Shown piece by piece: positions 24,395-35,361 of a stretch of DNA of 64,000 nucleotides. Each line of letters begins with the position of its first letter. Positions within the stretch are counted from its first letter, which is position 1. The stretch is from assembly GCA_946406115.1 (NCBI GenBank), contig OX291555.1, positions 14,402,001-14,466,000 of the forward strand, read 5' to 3'. The notes under the pieces were generated by a model. The model saw only the letters and a program-made list of their open reading frames with translations, made no database searches and was not told the DNA's origin. Source of the stretch: Apoda limacodes. Lineage: Eukaryota; Arthropoda; Insecta; Lepidoptera; Limacodidae. Position numbers and translations under genes: made by a program.

Positions 24395-24783
24395 TAGTCC
24401 ATTGAAATGTTACAATTTAAGGACCAAGTATTGCATTTGTTAGAGGACGCAATTTTATTTTTGGGACATGTGTGGGGGGTCAATAGAAGCTTAACCTCAA
24501 GTTTGAGGGGTCGCCACCCTTGTCATTTGCTACAAATTATGTCTTTACGAATTTTTTGTAAGACACATAGTTTCCGAGATATCGCAAAAAAAGTGTTTTC
24601 ACCCCTTTTTCCAAGATGGCGGCCAGATGACAAGGGTAGCGACCCCTCAAACTTGAGGTTAAGCTTCTATTGACACATGTCCCAAAAATGAAATTGCGTC
24701 CTCTAACAAATGCAAAGCATGTCCCAAAAATGAAATTGCGTCCTCTAACAAACGCAAAGCTCATGTAACATTTCAATGGACTA
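24395..24783. mobile_element. 389-bp fold-back (MITE-like) element with TA ends
   Basis: The left arm, from 24395 (TAGTCCATTGAAATGTTACA) to about 24526, is matched in reverse complement by about 24627-24783 (ending TGTAACATTTCAATGGACTA). The inner arm ends, GGGGTCGCCACCCTTGTCAT and ATGACAAGGGTAGCGACCCC, also pair. About 100 bp lie between the arms. The outermost TA at each side fits a TA target duplication, as made by Tc1/mariner-type transposases. The right arm has a 42-bp block in two tandem copies (24676-24717, 24718-24759), and the left arm has one copy. The frames in it are products of the repeat. Transcripts would fold into a long hairpin. Confidence 0.85.
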
Positions 24784-25097
24784 GTGCTTAATGGTTCGAA
24801 AGTAATATTTTATTTTATTTTTGAAGTATTTATATCATTAGTGCTGTATAGGTAGGTAACACATACGATAAAAGAATTAACAACGCCACATTTTTTCTAT
24901 AACATTTGTTATATACAAAATTATTTGGTACTTCTCGTCACTTTAATTTACCAATACGGAAGGAGCTCCACATAAGCCCTCTATTTTACATTTCCCATGG
25001 AAATAAGGTTATCGACAACCTTTTAAGGCCTTACAGAGAAAACCTGATTTCTATAATAAAAATCATGATTTTTTCACAAGTTCACGCGCGTACTTAA

Positions 25098-25373
25098 TAC
25101 CGCCTGAGGTCGCTAAATATATTATATGCTTATTGTTAACATTTAGGTTGATTAAAGAAATAAAAAAATTAGAATTGTTCGTTTTTTTCTTGAAATATAT
25201 GGGGGGGGGGGGAGGATTAAATAATTGTAATAAATCTGCTTACGTAATACTTGAATGGCCCCTTACCGCCTGAGGTTGGTAAATATATTATATGCTTATT
25301 GTTTTTTGTTAACATTTAGGTTGATTAAAGAAATAAAAAAATTAGAATTATTCGTTTTTTTCTTGAAATATAT
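25098..25373. repeat. Local direct duplication, ~105-bp unit, period 166 bp
   Basis: TACCGCCTGAGGTCGCTAAA at 25098 and TACCGCCTGAGGTTGGTAAA at 25264 start two almost identical copies. Both run to CTTGAAATATAT (25200 and 25373). The second has a short insertion in GTTTTTTGTTAAC. A run of 12 G lies between them at 25201-25212. High identity suggests a recent origin. Confidence 0.85.
25201..25212. repeat. Poly-G tract
   Basis: Twelve consecutive G, unusual in this AT-rich window, placed at the end of the first copy of the local duplication. Confidence 0.9.
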
Positions 25374-25399
25374 AAGCCTTCCTTTTTTTTTCTAGAGAT

Positions 25400-25460
25400 A
25401 TTTAAGCGTGAAGAGGTAACACAGACAAACGGACAGAGTTACTTTCGCATTTATAAAATT
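25400..25460 (-). repeat. Fragment of the GTGAAAGTAACTCTGTCTG repeat family
   Basis: TTTAAGCGTGAAGAGGTAAC, then ACGGACAGAGTTACTTTCGC, is the reverse complement of one end of the element at 22169-22407. Confidence 0.65.
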
Positions 25461-28400
25461 TGTTTGGATTACAGGTTTCGGATTCCTAACAAGTGCCTAA
25501 AACCCTTACTTCCAGGAACCTTACACCACAAAGTGTGGTGCGCAGAAAAACATCTAATGATGTAATATAAACATAAACAGCAGGATATATGTAAATAGCA
25601 GTATCACATTTGATAAACAATCTTCACCAACTTATCTTTATCATTATCAACTGCAAACACTAAATAAGAAACTAACGATGTCTGCACTAAATTAAAAAAA
25701 AAAGAGTCAACGTAACGTAAAAATCTCATTTTAGTGTATTCATTCCATTCACTACAAAACAACAAAGAATCCCACATCAAACACTGCAACTAAATAACAT
25801 CCATGATTATTAAGTAAACAAATCTACATAATGTCGTTCCTAAATTAAATTTCGCCACCATACAGACCACTCCTACAAGATCCCCAAACTCTTGCAATTC
25901 AAATAGAATTGAACATGACATGCCACAGGTCCTTTTATTCTGGTATTTACGTTCTGGCTTCCAGCCAATACACGTTGATCCTATTGTCCTAACTTGTCAC
26001 GGCAAACAAGAACGTATGTCAAATCTAATAAAGTTGTATATCAATTTGGTTTGTCTGCGTCAATGAGTTATTGAGTTTTGATAGCTTTACGGAGATGGAG
26101 CTATTCGTGCAAGCCAAGTGGAAACGAGAATGGTTCGATAATGCGATTTGATTAGAAAGACTCTTTTTTCTTAAGGGGTGTAATTTATAATAATAAAAAT
26201 CAAACTGAGGAGGTCGTTTATTTATAACCCATAAAAATACCAAATATATTGAATTATATTTGGATTTTCGAAATATTACTAGATTGATTCGCGCGAGAGT
26301 TTACGAGAGGAAGAATTTTTTTTAAGTTTTCATAACAAATAAGGATGAGCCGAAATTTTTTGTTTTACATTTGGTCCGGCTTTTGACCGAAATTCGGTTT
26401 AAATGCCGAACATTATTTTATCTGAAATTAATAGAAATCATATCAATCATATAACCGTAAAAAAAAAACAACCGGCTTCAAAAAGATGAACTAAAAAAGT
26501 AAAAATAATCACTTATTTCCAAAAATCTGATCTGAATTACAGTTTAAAGTTTATTAAAGTTCTAAAATAAAAGTCAATTTAACTTTTTAACCTTGTTGGT
26601 TTAAATAGTCAATTTGATATTAATGTCAATTATATATAATAGTATAAACCTACAGTATTTTACAAAATCTATTTTGTTATAATCAGTATCAGTATATTTT
26701 GCCTTAAAAATAAATTTAACAATAAAAGCCATGACTTTTTATATTTCCATTTCCATCTCGATATTCGAATTATTAATACGCTAACTGTAACATACGTTCA
26801 CAATAATGTATAAATACAGCTGAATAAGGCCGCAATGGAGAACAAAATATTTACGAATACATTTCCTACCGCACAAAATGGAAGCAACAGATGAAAGATA
26901 TAAATGGCAGTGTTACCATGTTACAGAAAAAAAAATGTAACAAGAGTAGAGTAAATCATATTCAAAATAACTTCGAGAACTGAGCTGATCTCCTATTATC
27001 TTCTCTTGGTTCCAAGGTTTTAATTTTGTTGGCATTTTTTTTATCAAAATCTGCTAATGCACAACAAAACAAAAAAAGTTTGTGTCATTATTAAATTTAG
27101 ATAACCAAATTTTACTCAAGTCGAATAGATAAAATGTCGTCAAAACTAGTACACAAACGGACCCATATAAAAGTTCGTCTACTCACGTTGACTAAACATA
27201 GGCACGACACACAAATGTCATAGGTCTCCTAAGGATAGGCCAAGTGTAGGAGCCGACCTTGTGGGCGAAATGACGTGTATATACAAACTCCTAAATAAAC
27301 AAGCAACTGGAAATAGATCAGATTTTCCTCCTGAAAATAATTATTTATAAATAAGTACCTATCACCCAGTCACCATCTTCAACGATTTTGTACTCTATGT
27401 AGTGTATGCTTATCATACACATTTTGCGATTCGGCCTACTCTTCGAAAGACACCGCTGCTGAGATTGACAGCCCTGCTCCACCTCTATTTAGATAGATGA
27501 ACAGATAATATGTTTCAAAAGGTGCTTAAATTTTTTTTTAAATCAAATACTTTCCCGCCTAGCATAGAAGGACATGGACACTTGGACAGAGGAGGGACTG
27601 ACTCCACTATGTTTTCTGCAAACTCATTACGCCGCAATTCCCACTCTTCTATCAGTTTTCTGTTCCAACAATCTTTTGAAGACTCAAATAGATAAAGTCT
27701 GTTGCCAACTCTTTACTTTGCACTTTGTTTTTATGAGGAATGAGGAAAACTAATATAACATTTGCAAAGTTGCATCGTCAAAAAGACCTGCAGATGTTAT
27801 CCAAAAGTCCCTACATATGAGTAAAGTCAGAAGATTCTAGAAACGTGACGAGAATTGAAACCCCACCGGATGCACGGCTAGTGTATGTAAGCACAATTAA
27901 ATAATATAACAAAAGACATTTAATTTGTTAGCATATTCTTGATTGTCAACGAAACAAGTCTACAACTTGTGCCAGTTTATTTTACTGACTGCGGGTTAAT
28001 TAAAGAGCTCTCTCTTTGAAGGGCTTACAGAGTAACTTCAGTTTGTTGAACGACGCCATTTTGTCGTTATTTGGTTTTGAATGCTTCACAATGGTTCTAT
28101 TCTTATTTTCATTGAGACAAATAAAGTTTTGACGAATCAAAATAGGGGTAAAGTTAATTGAAAGTTTGATAAGGTAAAAAAATATAGGTAAGTCTAGGCA
28201 AGTCATATTGGGCCGTTGGGGCAGAGTGAGCCGGAAGTGGCTGGATGAGAAAGACAGAGAACGGGTGCGGTGGCGTTAATCAAGAAAGGCATATTGCCAG
28301 GAGTGGACCAACATAAAGTGCCAATTTACGATGTTTAAGTTGCGCCAATATCTTTCTAACTACAATTAATAAATTAACAAATTATATAGTATGTATGTGT

Positions 28401-28529
28401 GTTTACGGTTTTATCCCCAGAAGGAGGTAATCAGCTGCTGGAAACACACCCTCATTACTCTAAATTATCCACTGACCAATGGTAAGAATTAAGTCAGAAT
28501 TGGGAAAGAAAATTGAAAACGACAAGTTA
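25461..28529. other. Noncoding, little recognised
   Basis: AT-rich. Around 26340-26440 repeated CCGAAATT / CCGAA motifs recall a worn interspersed repeat. AACCGGCTTCAAAAAG near 26470 recalls the ACCGACTTC-type lepidopteran repeat. No gene is supported. Confidence 0.45.
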
Positions 28530-28877
28530 TTAACTTCTCTTGAGGAAAGTTATTGTATAAGTCCGAAAATCGGAATCGGTAAGTTTGCGTTTTATTTTTG
28601 CGTTTCGGTTTTGAGACTTGGAGAATCGTTGGCCATAATTTTTAGAGTGATGTCGGTGTGTATGTATGTAGGTTAGTTTTTTTTTTTGCTCCTCGATATC
28701 TCAAGATTTTTCGGATTCGGATTTGTCTCGTCTCATATCAATTAATACGCCACGTCATGACTTAGATCTAAAAGAGTTTGAGAAAAACGGTCCAGTGGTT
28801 TATTTTTATCGCTAAAAAACTGTTTTTTTTAAAGACGCAAAATTCTCAAGAAAATTTGCCTGTACGATACTTGCTAC
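28530..28877 (-). repeat. ~350-bp interspersed repeat, copy B (partner at 7.5 kb)
   Basis: The reverse complement of 7541-7896, with substitutions and small indels. Conserved blocks include TTTTTAGAGTGATGTC, CGATATCTCAAG, CATGACTTAGATCT and GACGCAAAATTCTC. The 65-aa frame at 28479-28676 lies mostly in it and is not a gene. Confidence 0.75.
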
Positions 28878-30438
28878 GGAACATATTTTTTTATTTATCT
28901 ACTATAATATAAGATTTATATTTAACCACTAGCAAATAGTTGTATACAACCGCACACAAATGATACCAAAACTTACAACAAGCAATACAGACAGAGTTCC
29001 ATGATACCCAATTCACCCCCTTTCCGTTGAACCGATTGTAGATTTTTTCCCTACTCAACCTTTTCTATTAAGCAGATACTTATTCCGGCACCTGACCTCA
29101 CCACAGTTAGAGTGTGGTTTGGATTGTTTCATCAAAAAGCCCACGTTTTGTATGTATGTATATTGTATCGACTAGTGTATTTTACATTCTGGGGCAATGT
29201 GATATAGGTAGTTTAAGAGATGTTGGTCAATTTAGGAAGTCTATAAAATTTAGGTTAAAAGTTGACTGGTGTTAATAATACTTTTAATAAAACTGATGAA
29301 GTGCGCGAAATTTTAAAAGAATCATTAATTTCTACTTCTTTTTCACATTTTTGCACCGACATACTTATTGCCCAAGAATATGTATTGGAAACTCCTTATA
29401 CGTATAAGTACATTTTTTGCTGTAATTTTTATTGTGTAAATGCCGATGGTGTCGAAGCAAGAGAGAAAGTTATGTTTTTCATTTGTTTTTTTGGAATATT
29501 TTTGGTTTATCAAAAGAATTTTATCTATCTTGCGTTTCATAATATATTTGTGTTTAGTTTAAGAATTTAATCATGTATTTGTAACGCTACCAGTAGACAG
29601 ACAAAGCCCTTAGTCAAAGAATAATCAGTAGCTTATTAAAGAGCTTTAAAAAAGACACACTATGCTTTTGGAAACGCAAGGATGTTACATAGTTTAAACT
29701 AACTAACCAACTAGCATTCATTTGATTCAGACCTTTTTTAGGTGCATAGTTTAAATTTTAAAATTAAATAAGGTTTTTGGCTTTATAGTTTATAATTGTT
29801 AGTATTTATTTAGTTTCAGTTACGTTTTCATTAAAAGTATGAAATAAATAAAAACGAAGACTTTATTTTTTATTTAAAAAAAATCAGAAAATAGTTTACT
29901 TAAGACCGTATCCTTTTAACTAAAAGTCTAAGTAAAATCACTTACAGAAAAATGTATGCAAATTTATGCCTTACATATTTTTGCTAACTGAAACTCAAAA
30001 CACAAAGAAATAATCCATACGAAAAAAATCAAAAATAAAAGAACAGAACACAATTTCAAACGCTGAAAAACACTGTAAACAACCATAAATTAGCATCAAA
30101 CAACGCAATAACAATGACATTATTGTACAAAACAAATTAATCTTCGATAAGATTTACCGTACCCCGTAAATTCATTCCTGAGTAACAATCTACAGAAAAA
30201 ATTAGACCCTATCAAAATGCAATGTTATTGTGTCATTTATTCACAAAATGAAAATAACAATTTGGCGGTCATAGAGCGCATTTATTTTTGGTCATCCGAA
30301 CATAGAGAGCATATAGCGCAATCAATGCGTATAATGCTTGTAAACAAAACGTTCTTAATCTAAAAATAAGTGAAACGTCTCTCATCAACACAACTACACA
30401 TTTTAAAATAATCAGAAAACAACATACATTCATTCATA
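28878..30438. other. Noncoding, downstream of SDR2
   Basis: AT-rich. The 102-codon frame at 29262-29570 (+) opens with TTG and has no known domain, so I do not accept it. Nothing else is recognised. Confidence 0.5.
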
Positions 30439-30444
30439 TTTATT
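30439..30444 (-). terminator. Candidate polyadenylation signal of SDR2
   Basis: AATAAA on the minus strand, about 150 bp after the SDR2 stop. It is plausible, but AATAAA is frequent by chance in such AT-rich DNA. Confidence 0.45.
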
Positions 30445-30595
30445 TTACTAATTCTTTAAACCCATTTTGTAGATATTGTTAAAATATTCTTAATACTTAT
30501 CAAAATTAGGATTGTTATTTTAATTACAATTATTCTGAAACACACTTATTATTCTTTTTTCACCAATATTCTTTTTTTATACTTTTCAGTCCGAG

Positions 30596-31357
30596 CTACA
30601 TCATTGCACAAGCACCGTGTATAGACAAATCCGCTCCGTTGATGTTCGGGCAGAGATCACTAGCCACAAACACAACCATCTTTGCTACTTCATCCGGCTC
30701 CATAACGCGGTTATTCGGCATTTCTCTTGCCAAAGTTTCAAAAACGTATTCGGTCGAATCTTCGTCAACGGCCATATTTGACAAAATATTCGTCTTCGTC
30801 AACCCCGGTTGCACAGAATTTATCCTGACTCCCTCCGAAGCCAACTCTACCGCCGCTGACTTCGTAAATCTGTCTAGAGCAGCTTTCGATATCGAAAAAG
30901 GTAAAAAACCGTGTCTGACCCTCGTATGACTCGTTCCAATTATGTTCACAACATTACCTTTCGTTTTTATCAAATGCGGGAGGACGAGATGGGTTAATTT
31001 GTAAGGCACCCGAAGATTAAGATTGAAAATTTCGTCGAAAGCATCTATGGTTTCATCGAATAGGGACCCGAGCAGCAATTTCCCTGCACTATTGACTAAA
31101 ACATCTACTCTTCCAAAATGTGCAACAGTTTTAGCAACGACTGCTTCACAGCTTCCTAGTTCTATAAGATCGAGTTGAAGGCACAGAGGCTCTACACCTC
31201 TGGCTTGATGACATCTTGCTCCAACTTCGTTCAGCTTCTTTTCATTTCTCCCCACTAGCGTAACCTTAGCTCCTTGATGGGCAAAAAGTAACGCCGTTGC
31301 AGCACCTATACCGGAACTAGCGCCCGTCACAATAACAACTTTTCCTGTGAAATCCAT
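30596..31357 (-). CDS. SDR2: SDR-family protein with altered catalytic site, 253 aa
   Basis: A full-length single-exon SDR fold. MDFTGKV starts it, TGASSGIG (11-18) binds the dinucleotide, and GRN after strand 2 suggests NADP(H). NSAG (89-92), Asn114 and SVQPGLTKTNI near 180 are present. The two key catalytic residues are not. The Tyr of YxxxK is Phe154 (F-S-I-S-K, codon 30898-30896), and the Ser 13 residues earlier is Gly141. Lys158 is kept. The frame is open throughout and the fold motifs are intact, so this looks like a maintained gene rather than a decaying one. It may bind cofactor or ligand without normal SDR catalysis. The start is taken at the ATG at 31357; the frame extends 24 nt further up only from a TTG codon. 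It is related to SDR1 and to the 5.4-kb pseudogene, which shares the Tyr-to-Phe change. A copia remnant lies head-to-head about 1.4 kb upstream. Confidence 0.92.
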   Translation of the reverse strand: MDFTGKVVIVTGASSGIGAATALLFAHQGAKVTLVGRNEKKLNEVGARCHQARGVEPLCLQLDLIELGSCEAVVAKTVAHFGRVDVLVNSAGKLLLGSLFDETIDAFDEIFNLNLRVPYKLTHLVLPHLIKTKGNVVNIIGTSHTRVRHGFLPFSISKAALDRFTKSAAVELASEGVRINSVQPGLTKTNILSNMAVDEDSTEYVFETLAREMPNNRVMEPDEVAKMVVFVASDLCPNINGADLSIHGACAMM

Positions 31358-31393
31358 AAAGTAACGTGTTGTTTTGGACAATATTTGAGTGCT

Positions 31394-31398
31394 ACTGA
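31394..31398 (-). promoter_or_regulatory. Candidate initiator (TCAGT) of SDR2
   Basis: TCAGT on the minus strand, about 36 nt before the ATG, is the arthropod initiator core. No TATA box is visible at the right distance. A chance match is quite possible. Confidence 0.2.
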
Positions 31399-32749
31399 GC
31401 GCTGTGCTGTTATCGCTGTGCCGACGATAAGTCTGGATAACGTAACGACGCGGATCGTATCAAATTGTTTGAGCTTCTGATAGCGAATGTAGCGGTTATC
31501 TGTCGCGACTTCCCGGTAATCTTCCATCATATCTACCTAAATCTTTGTTACTATAAGGCGCGGTTTACTTATTTTAATGAAGCGGAGCCAGACTACATAT
31601 ATAAATAAATTTAATAAACCTAGTGTTACCTATTTATGCTAACAGTAATTCAAAACATTTTACAGACCTAATCCAAAAAAAAAGGCATCAAATCATATAG
31701 AGACTGAAACTACTGAAGCAAAAGAATAAATACTAAAGATTTCTTTCCAAGCGTTTAAAGACTACACATTTTTGCTTTATTGGCTATAGTTTTGTCGCTA
31801 ACGCATGCATACGCGAGCTCCGACATAAAGTATGTATCACACTAGAAAAAGAAAAGAGGAAAACGTAAACAACGCGGAGAGCGAGCTTATCTCGCTTCAT
31901 CCATTAAGTCGATTGAACGAGCGCCGGTACTTTTGTTTGCAACGCGCGGCACTAGCGGATTGTGCTATGCAACAATATTGTGCGGTTTGTGCGTGCCTTA
32001 AAGTATAAGCCGTAGCGAGAAAATCCAATTTTACGAAATGGCTGCGATGTAAAATCTACCGACACGATAGGTGGAACAATATAGGAAATGGCAAAAACAC
32101 AGATTGAAGATTTTAGGCTCACTTTTACTATATAATTTCTTCACGAATACAAGTAATAATTTATTACATGAACTTCAAAAAACATGTATTGTATTCTAAC
32201 CGGAATGATAAATAAACATTTTAGCATATAAACACTTTGATTTAACTTTAAGTATGCGCACAAAGTAGGTATTTTGTAAGAAAAAGTCCAGCTTCACTGC
32301 CTTCGTCAGAAACATTTATGCATAGATATGTAAAACCTAAGATCAGCCAAAGAGGTTTGTTGTAGATACTTATTACATATTCTTACATTTTTTATTGAAG
32401 TCATAACTACAATCGATAGCGAGTATAGATTAAGCAAACGTATAGTAGAATGCCCACTATTTTACTAAATATCTCATGTTTTTTTGTCCGTGGCTGTATA
32501 GCGATGCACGTATATCACTGAAGGTGAGAGAGAGAGAGAGCTAGCGATGAAACTAGAGAGCGAAGTAGTAACGTTGTCAAGTCTTACTTATAAATAATCG
32601 ATCTTAGCGCTTTTTAAAATCACGCCTGCTAAACCCAATATATATGCATTGTGTGAAGACTGTATGTCTCTATGACAAACTCTTTGCTCTAATGATTGAG
32701 CATAGACAAGTTTGACATCTGACACTGAACGTTAGGTTTCCTAGCAACG
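31399..32749. other. Noncoding region between SDR2 and the copia element
   Basis: Contains a GA microsatellite (32526-32540). No gene is seen. It is the upstream flank of SDR2. Confidence 0.5.
32526..32540. repeat. GA microsatellite
   Basis: Short perfect GA run. Confidence 0.8.
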
Positions 32750-32923
32750 TGTTGTTATATATTGTCACTCTTAGATATTTACCAATTATTGTAATGTTGT
32801 TTTACTAGCTACAAATAAAACAGCAGTTCAGTTTATAACGTTTATTCTTGTAGTGTTGTGTTTAGATGGTAAATAACAAATCTACCACTCACACTTCCAC
32901 ATCAAATATATATAAAAACTTCA
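32750..32923 (+). repeat. Candidate 5' LTR of the copia element
   Basis: The ~174-bp segment begins TGTTG, ends TTCA, holds an AATAAA near 32815, and lies just before the primer binding site. Without a 3' LTR to compare, the left limit is a guess. Confidence 0.4.
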
Positions 32924-32925
32924 AA

Positions 32926-32937
32926 TGGTAGCAGAGC
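32926..32937 (+). other. Primer binding site, initiator-tRNA-Met type
   Basis: TGGTAGCAGAGC differs in only the last base from the complement of the 3' end of animal initiator tRNA-Met with CCA. It lies 2 nt after the candidate LTR end. Confidence 0.65.
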
Positions 32938-32972
32938 GTAAATAAAAAAAAAAAACTACAAGAAAATTAAAC

Positions 32973-33700
32973 ATGTCGAAGATACGTATTGAACCTTTAA
33001 CTAAGGACAACTACGACACTTGGGCAATACAAGCTGAGGCTGTGCTAGTGAAAGAAAAACTTTGGAAATATGAGCAAAGTGCCCCAAGTGCTACTGCAAG
33101 TGCTGAAGACATCGAAGGAGACAAACAAGCTAAGTCTACACTTATCCTTATAATTGCTCCATCAGAACTGAAGCAAATTAAACAATGCAGAACAGCGAAA
33201 GAAATTTGGGACAATCTAAGAGAAGTATATGCAAGTAAAGGTCCAGCTCGTAAAGCTTCACTTCTTAAACAGCTGATACTCATCAAACAGGAAGGGAACA
33301 ACGTACGAGAACACCTGAACAGGTTTATGGACACAGTTGACAAACTAGCTGACATGGAAGTAATCATCAACGATGACCTGTTAATCATCATGATGCTCTA
33401 CAGTCTGTCTCAAGAATATGAAAACTTCAGAGTAGGGATACACTGCCTAAACCAGATGAGTTAAAAACAAAAATACTAGAAGATAGCGAGGCTCGACACC
33501 AAACTCAAATGGAACCAACGAGTTTTCAAGCTCTTCAAGCTGCTCACTACGCAAAAACATGCAAAGTATGCAAGAACAAAAACAAACACTTCAGAAACAA
33601 AACATATAAAATTTGCACAGACTGCTGGTCTAACCAAAACAAATATAAGAAGAAGAAGGTGACATTACAAAATGAAACGTCTAACCATGTTGAAGAAAAC
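32973..33700 (+). pseudogene. copia gag region
   Basis: ATG at 32973 opens a 163-codon frame with DNYDTWAIQAE, then LWKYE and EIWDNL, the usual copia gag (UBN2-like) pattern. A small deletion near 33440 shifts the frame and gives a stop at 33462-33464. The sequence then goes on in another frame (LPKPDELKTKIL, then LQAAHYAKTCKVC). A Cys/His cluster near 33560-33640 is in the zinc-knuckle position but does not keep a clean CCHC spacing. It is the capsid-forming part of a dead element. Confidence 0.85.
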
Positions 33701-33719
33701 TATCTACTAAACGTTCAAC

Positions 33720-34135
33720 CTGCACTTACTAACAGTAACTGGGTACTGGACAGTGGATGCACTTCTCACATGACCTACGCAAGAGAACATTTCACTGTGC
33801 TAAAGGCAGACTCTAGCAAACTTAACTTCGCTTCTAAAAACCAATCGACAGAGATTAAAGGATGAGGTACAGTTAAAGTTGTAACCAACGAATATGGCAC
33901 AGTAAACCTTTTGGAAACGCTGTACGTACCTTCCCTTACAACTAATCTCCTATCTGTTGCAAAAATAACTCAAAATGGTGGCACCGTAACTTTTACTGGA
34001 AACAAAGCTACAGTTACCGAGAACAACAAAATTATGATGACTGCTATAAAGAAAAACAATCTTTATTATGTCAAAACGCAATTTAAACATGGTTGCACAG
34101 GTACACCTGAAACAAACATGGTGACAATACAATAA
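33720..34135 (+). pseudogene. copia protease region
   Basis: WVLDSGCTSHMT, with the DSG active-site triad of a retroelement aspartic protease at 33749-33757, followed by LYVPSLTTNLLSV, a hallmark of copia polyproteins. A TGA at 33863-33865 interrupts the domain, and a TAA at 34133-34135 separates it from the integrase part. Confidence 0.88.
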
Positions 34136-34138
34136 AAC

Positions 34139-35361
34139 TCCATCGAAGACTGGCATAGAAAATTGGGACACATGAACGGCAAAGACATTCACATAGCGTT
34201 AAAAAACGACACACTAGTTGGCTTAAACTTCAACAAAGACGAGGTATTGTCAGACTGTGAGGCCTGCATTCAAGCAAAAATGACTCAAGTGCCAAGCCCT
34301 AACCCAAGAACTACGCCTAGAACTAAGCAACGTCTAGAAATTGTACACACTGACGTCTGTGGTCCTATCAAAACGCTTAGCACCGTAGATAACAAATACT
34401 TTGTTACGTTCATCGATGACTACAGCAGATATGGCCGCGTATACTTTCTGAAACAAAAATCTAACATACTAGAAAAGTTCAAAGAATACAAAGAAGAGAT
34501 GGAAAACTTTACTGGTAACAAGATAAAATTTTTGCAAACTGACAACGGCACAGAATACATAAACAAAGAATTTCAAAACCATCGAATGGTAAACGGGATT
34601 GCACAACGTTTATCGGCACCCTACACGCCACACCAAAACGGTCTTGCAGAACGGAAGAATCGGACATTAGTGGAAAAAGCAAGAGCTATGCTTTGTGATA
34701 CCAAAGCCCCGATGCATCTATGGGCTGAAGCAGTTAATACAGCAAACTATTTGGCAAACAGAAGCAGTAACAGCGCTATTGAAAATCAAACTCCATTCGA
34801 ACGATGGGTACTAAGAAAGCCCTGCGTCCACCACCACCGTTTGGATCTAAAGCCTTTGTTCTGAAGAAAGGTCCCAAAGGACACAAATTCGCACCGAAAG
34901 CGACACCTGGTTTGTTTGTCGGTTATTCAGAAATCAGCAAAGCATACAAGATCTACATTCACACTGAGCGCAAGACAGTCATCTCAAAAGATGTTAAAAT
35001 ACTGAAGTCAAACTTCTACGAAACAACTCCTACAAACATTCTCAGCAATGACACAGTATCTCTAGAGCAAACACAAATGCCACAAACAGAGTTGATCGAA
35101 ATTGAATTAGAGAATAACGAAGAAGACACAATCGAAAGCCATCTGAATGACAGTGTATATGAAGAACCCCTAGAGCAAGTAGACCAAATCGAAAGCACAT
35201 CTGAAAATGAAAACGTTGACACTCCACAACAAGACGAACTAAACATTGATGAATCTGAAAATGTAGAACCTATATTAAACCAACGGTCTCTACGAGACAG
35301 ATCATTAATACGTATGCCACAACGGTACGATGATGACTTGATGATGAATGAAATGAAATGA
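34139..35361 (+). pseudogene. copia integrase region, frameshifted, truncated
   Basis: The zinc-binding H-H-C-C is visible (His codons 34154 and 34169; CEAC at 34256-34267). The DD35E core is complete: Asp 34352-34354, Asp 34541-34543 and Glu 34649-34651, with 35 residues between the second Asp and the Glu. HTDVCGP and HQNGLAERKNRT are clear. An indel in a CCACCACCACC run near 34846 changes frame, and the second part (GSKAFVLKKGPKG, then GLFVGYS) runs into an acidic linker that stops at 35361. Reverse transcriptase should follow but does not. Confidence 0.9.

Larger units (their letters stand above)
32750..35361 (+). mobile_element. Truncated copia-like LTR retrotransposon
   Basis: The order is candidate 5' LTR, primer binding site, gag, aspartic protease, integrase, as in Ty1/copia, where integrase precedes reverse transcriptase. 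The sequence breaks off just before the expected reverse transcriptase. No RT, RNase H or 3' LTR is seen. Frameshifts (near 33440 and 34846) and in-frame stops (33863-33865, 34133-34135) break the polyprotein. It lies on the plus strand, head-to-head with SDR2. It is dead and cannot move by itself. Confidence 0.9.

Noticed and set aside
24407..24776. Two 79-88-codon frames, one with an internal protein repeat
   Set aside because: They come from the inverted and duplicated parts of the fold-back element. The protein repeat is the 42-bp DNA duplication.
29262..29570. 102-codon plus-strand frame
   Set aside because: TTG start, hydrophobic AT-driven composition, no family features.
30639..30929. 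96-codon plus-strand frame
   Set aside because: It is antisense to SDR2.
31358..31381. Extension of SDR2 by 8 residues at the N-terminus
   Set aside because: The extension would start from TTG. The ATG at 31357 gives the same start context (M-x-F-T-G-K-V) as the related pseudogene.
31327..31530. 67-codon minus-strand frame upstream of SDR2
   Set aside because: It overlaps the SDR2 start in another frame and has no recognisable features.
33011..33391. 126-codon minus-strand frame
   Set aside because: It is antisense to the copia gag frame and a by-product of its codon use.
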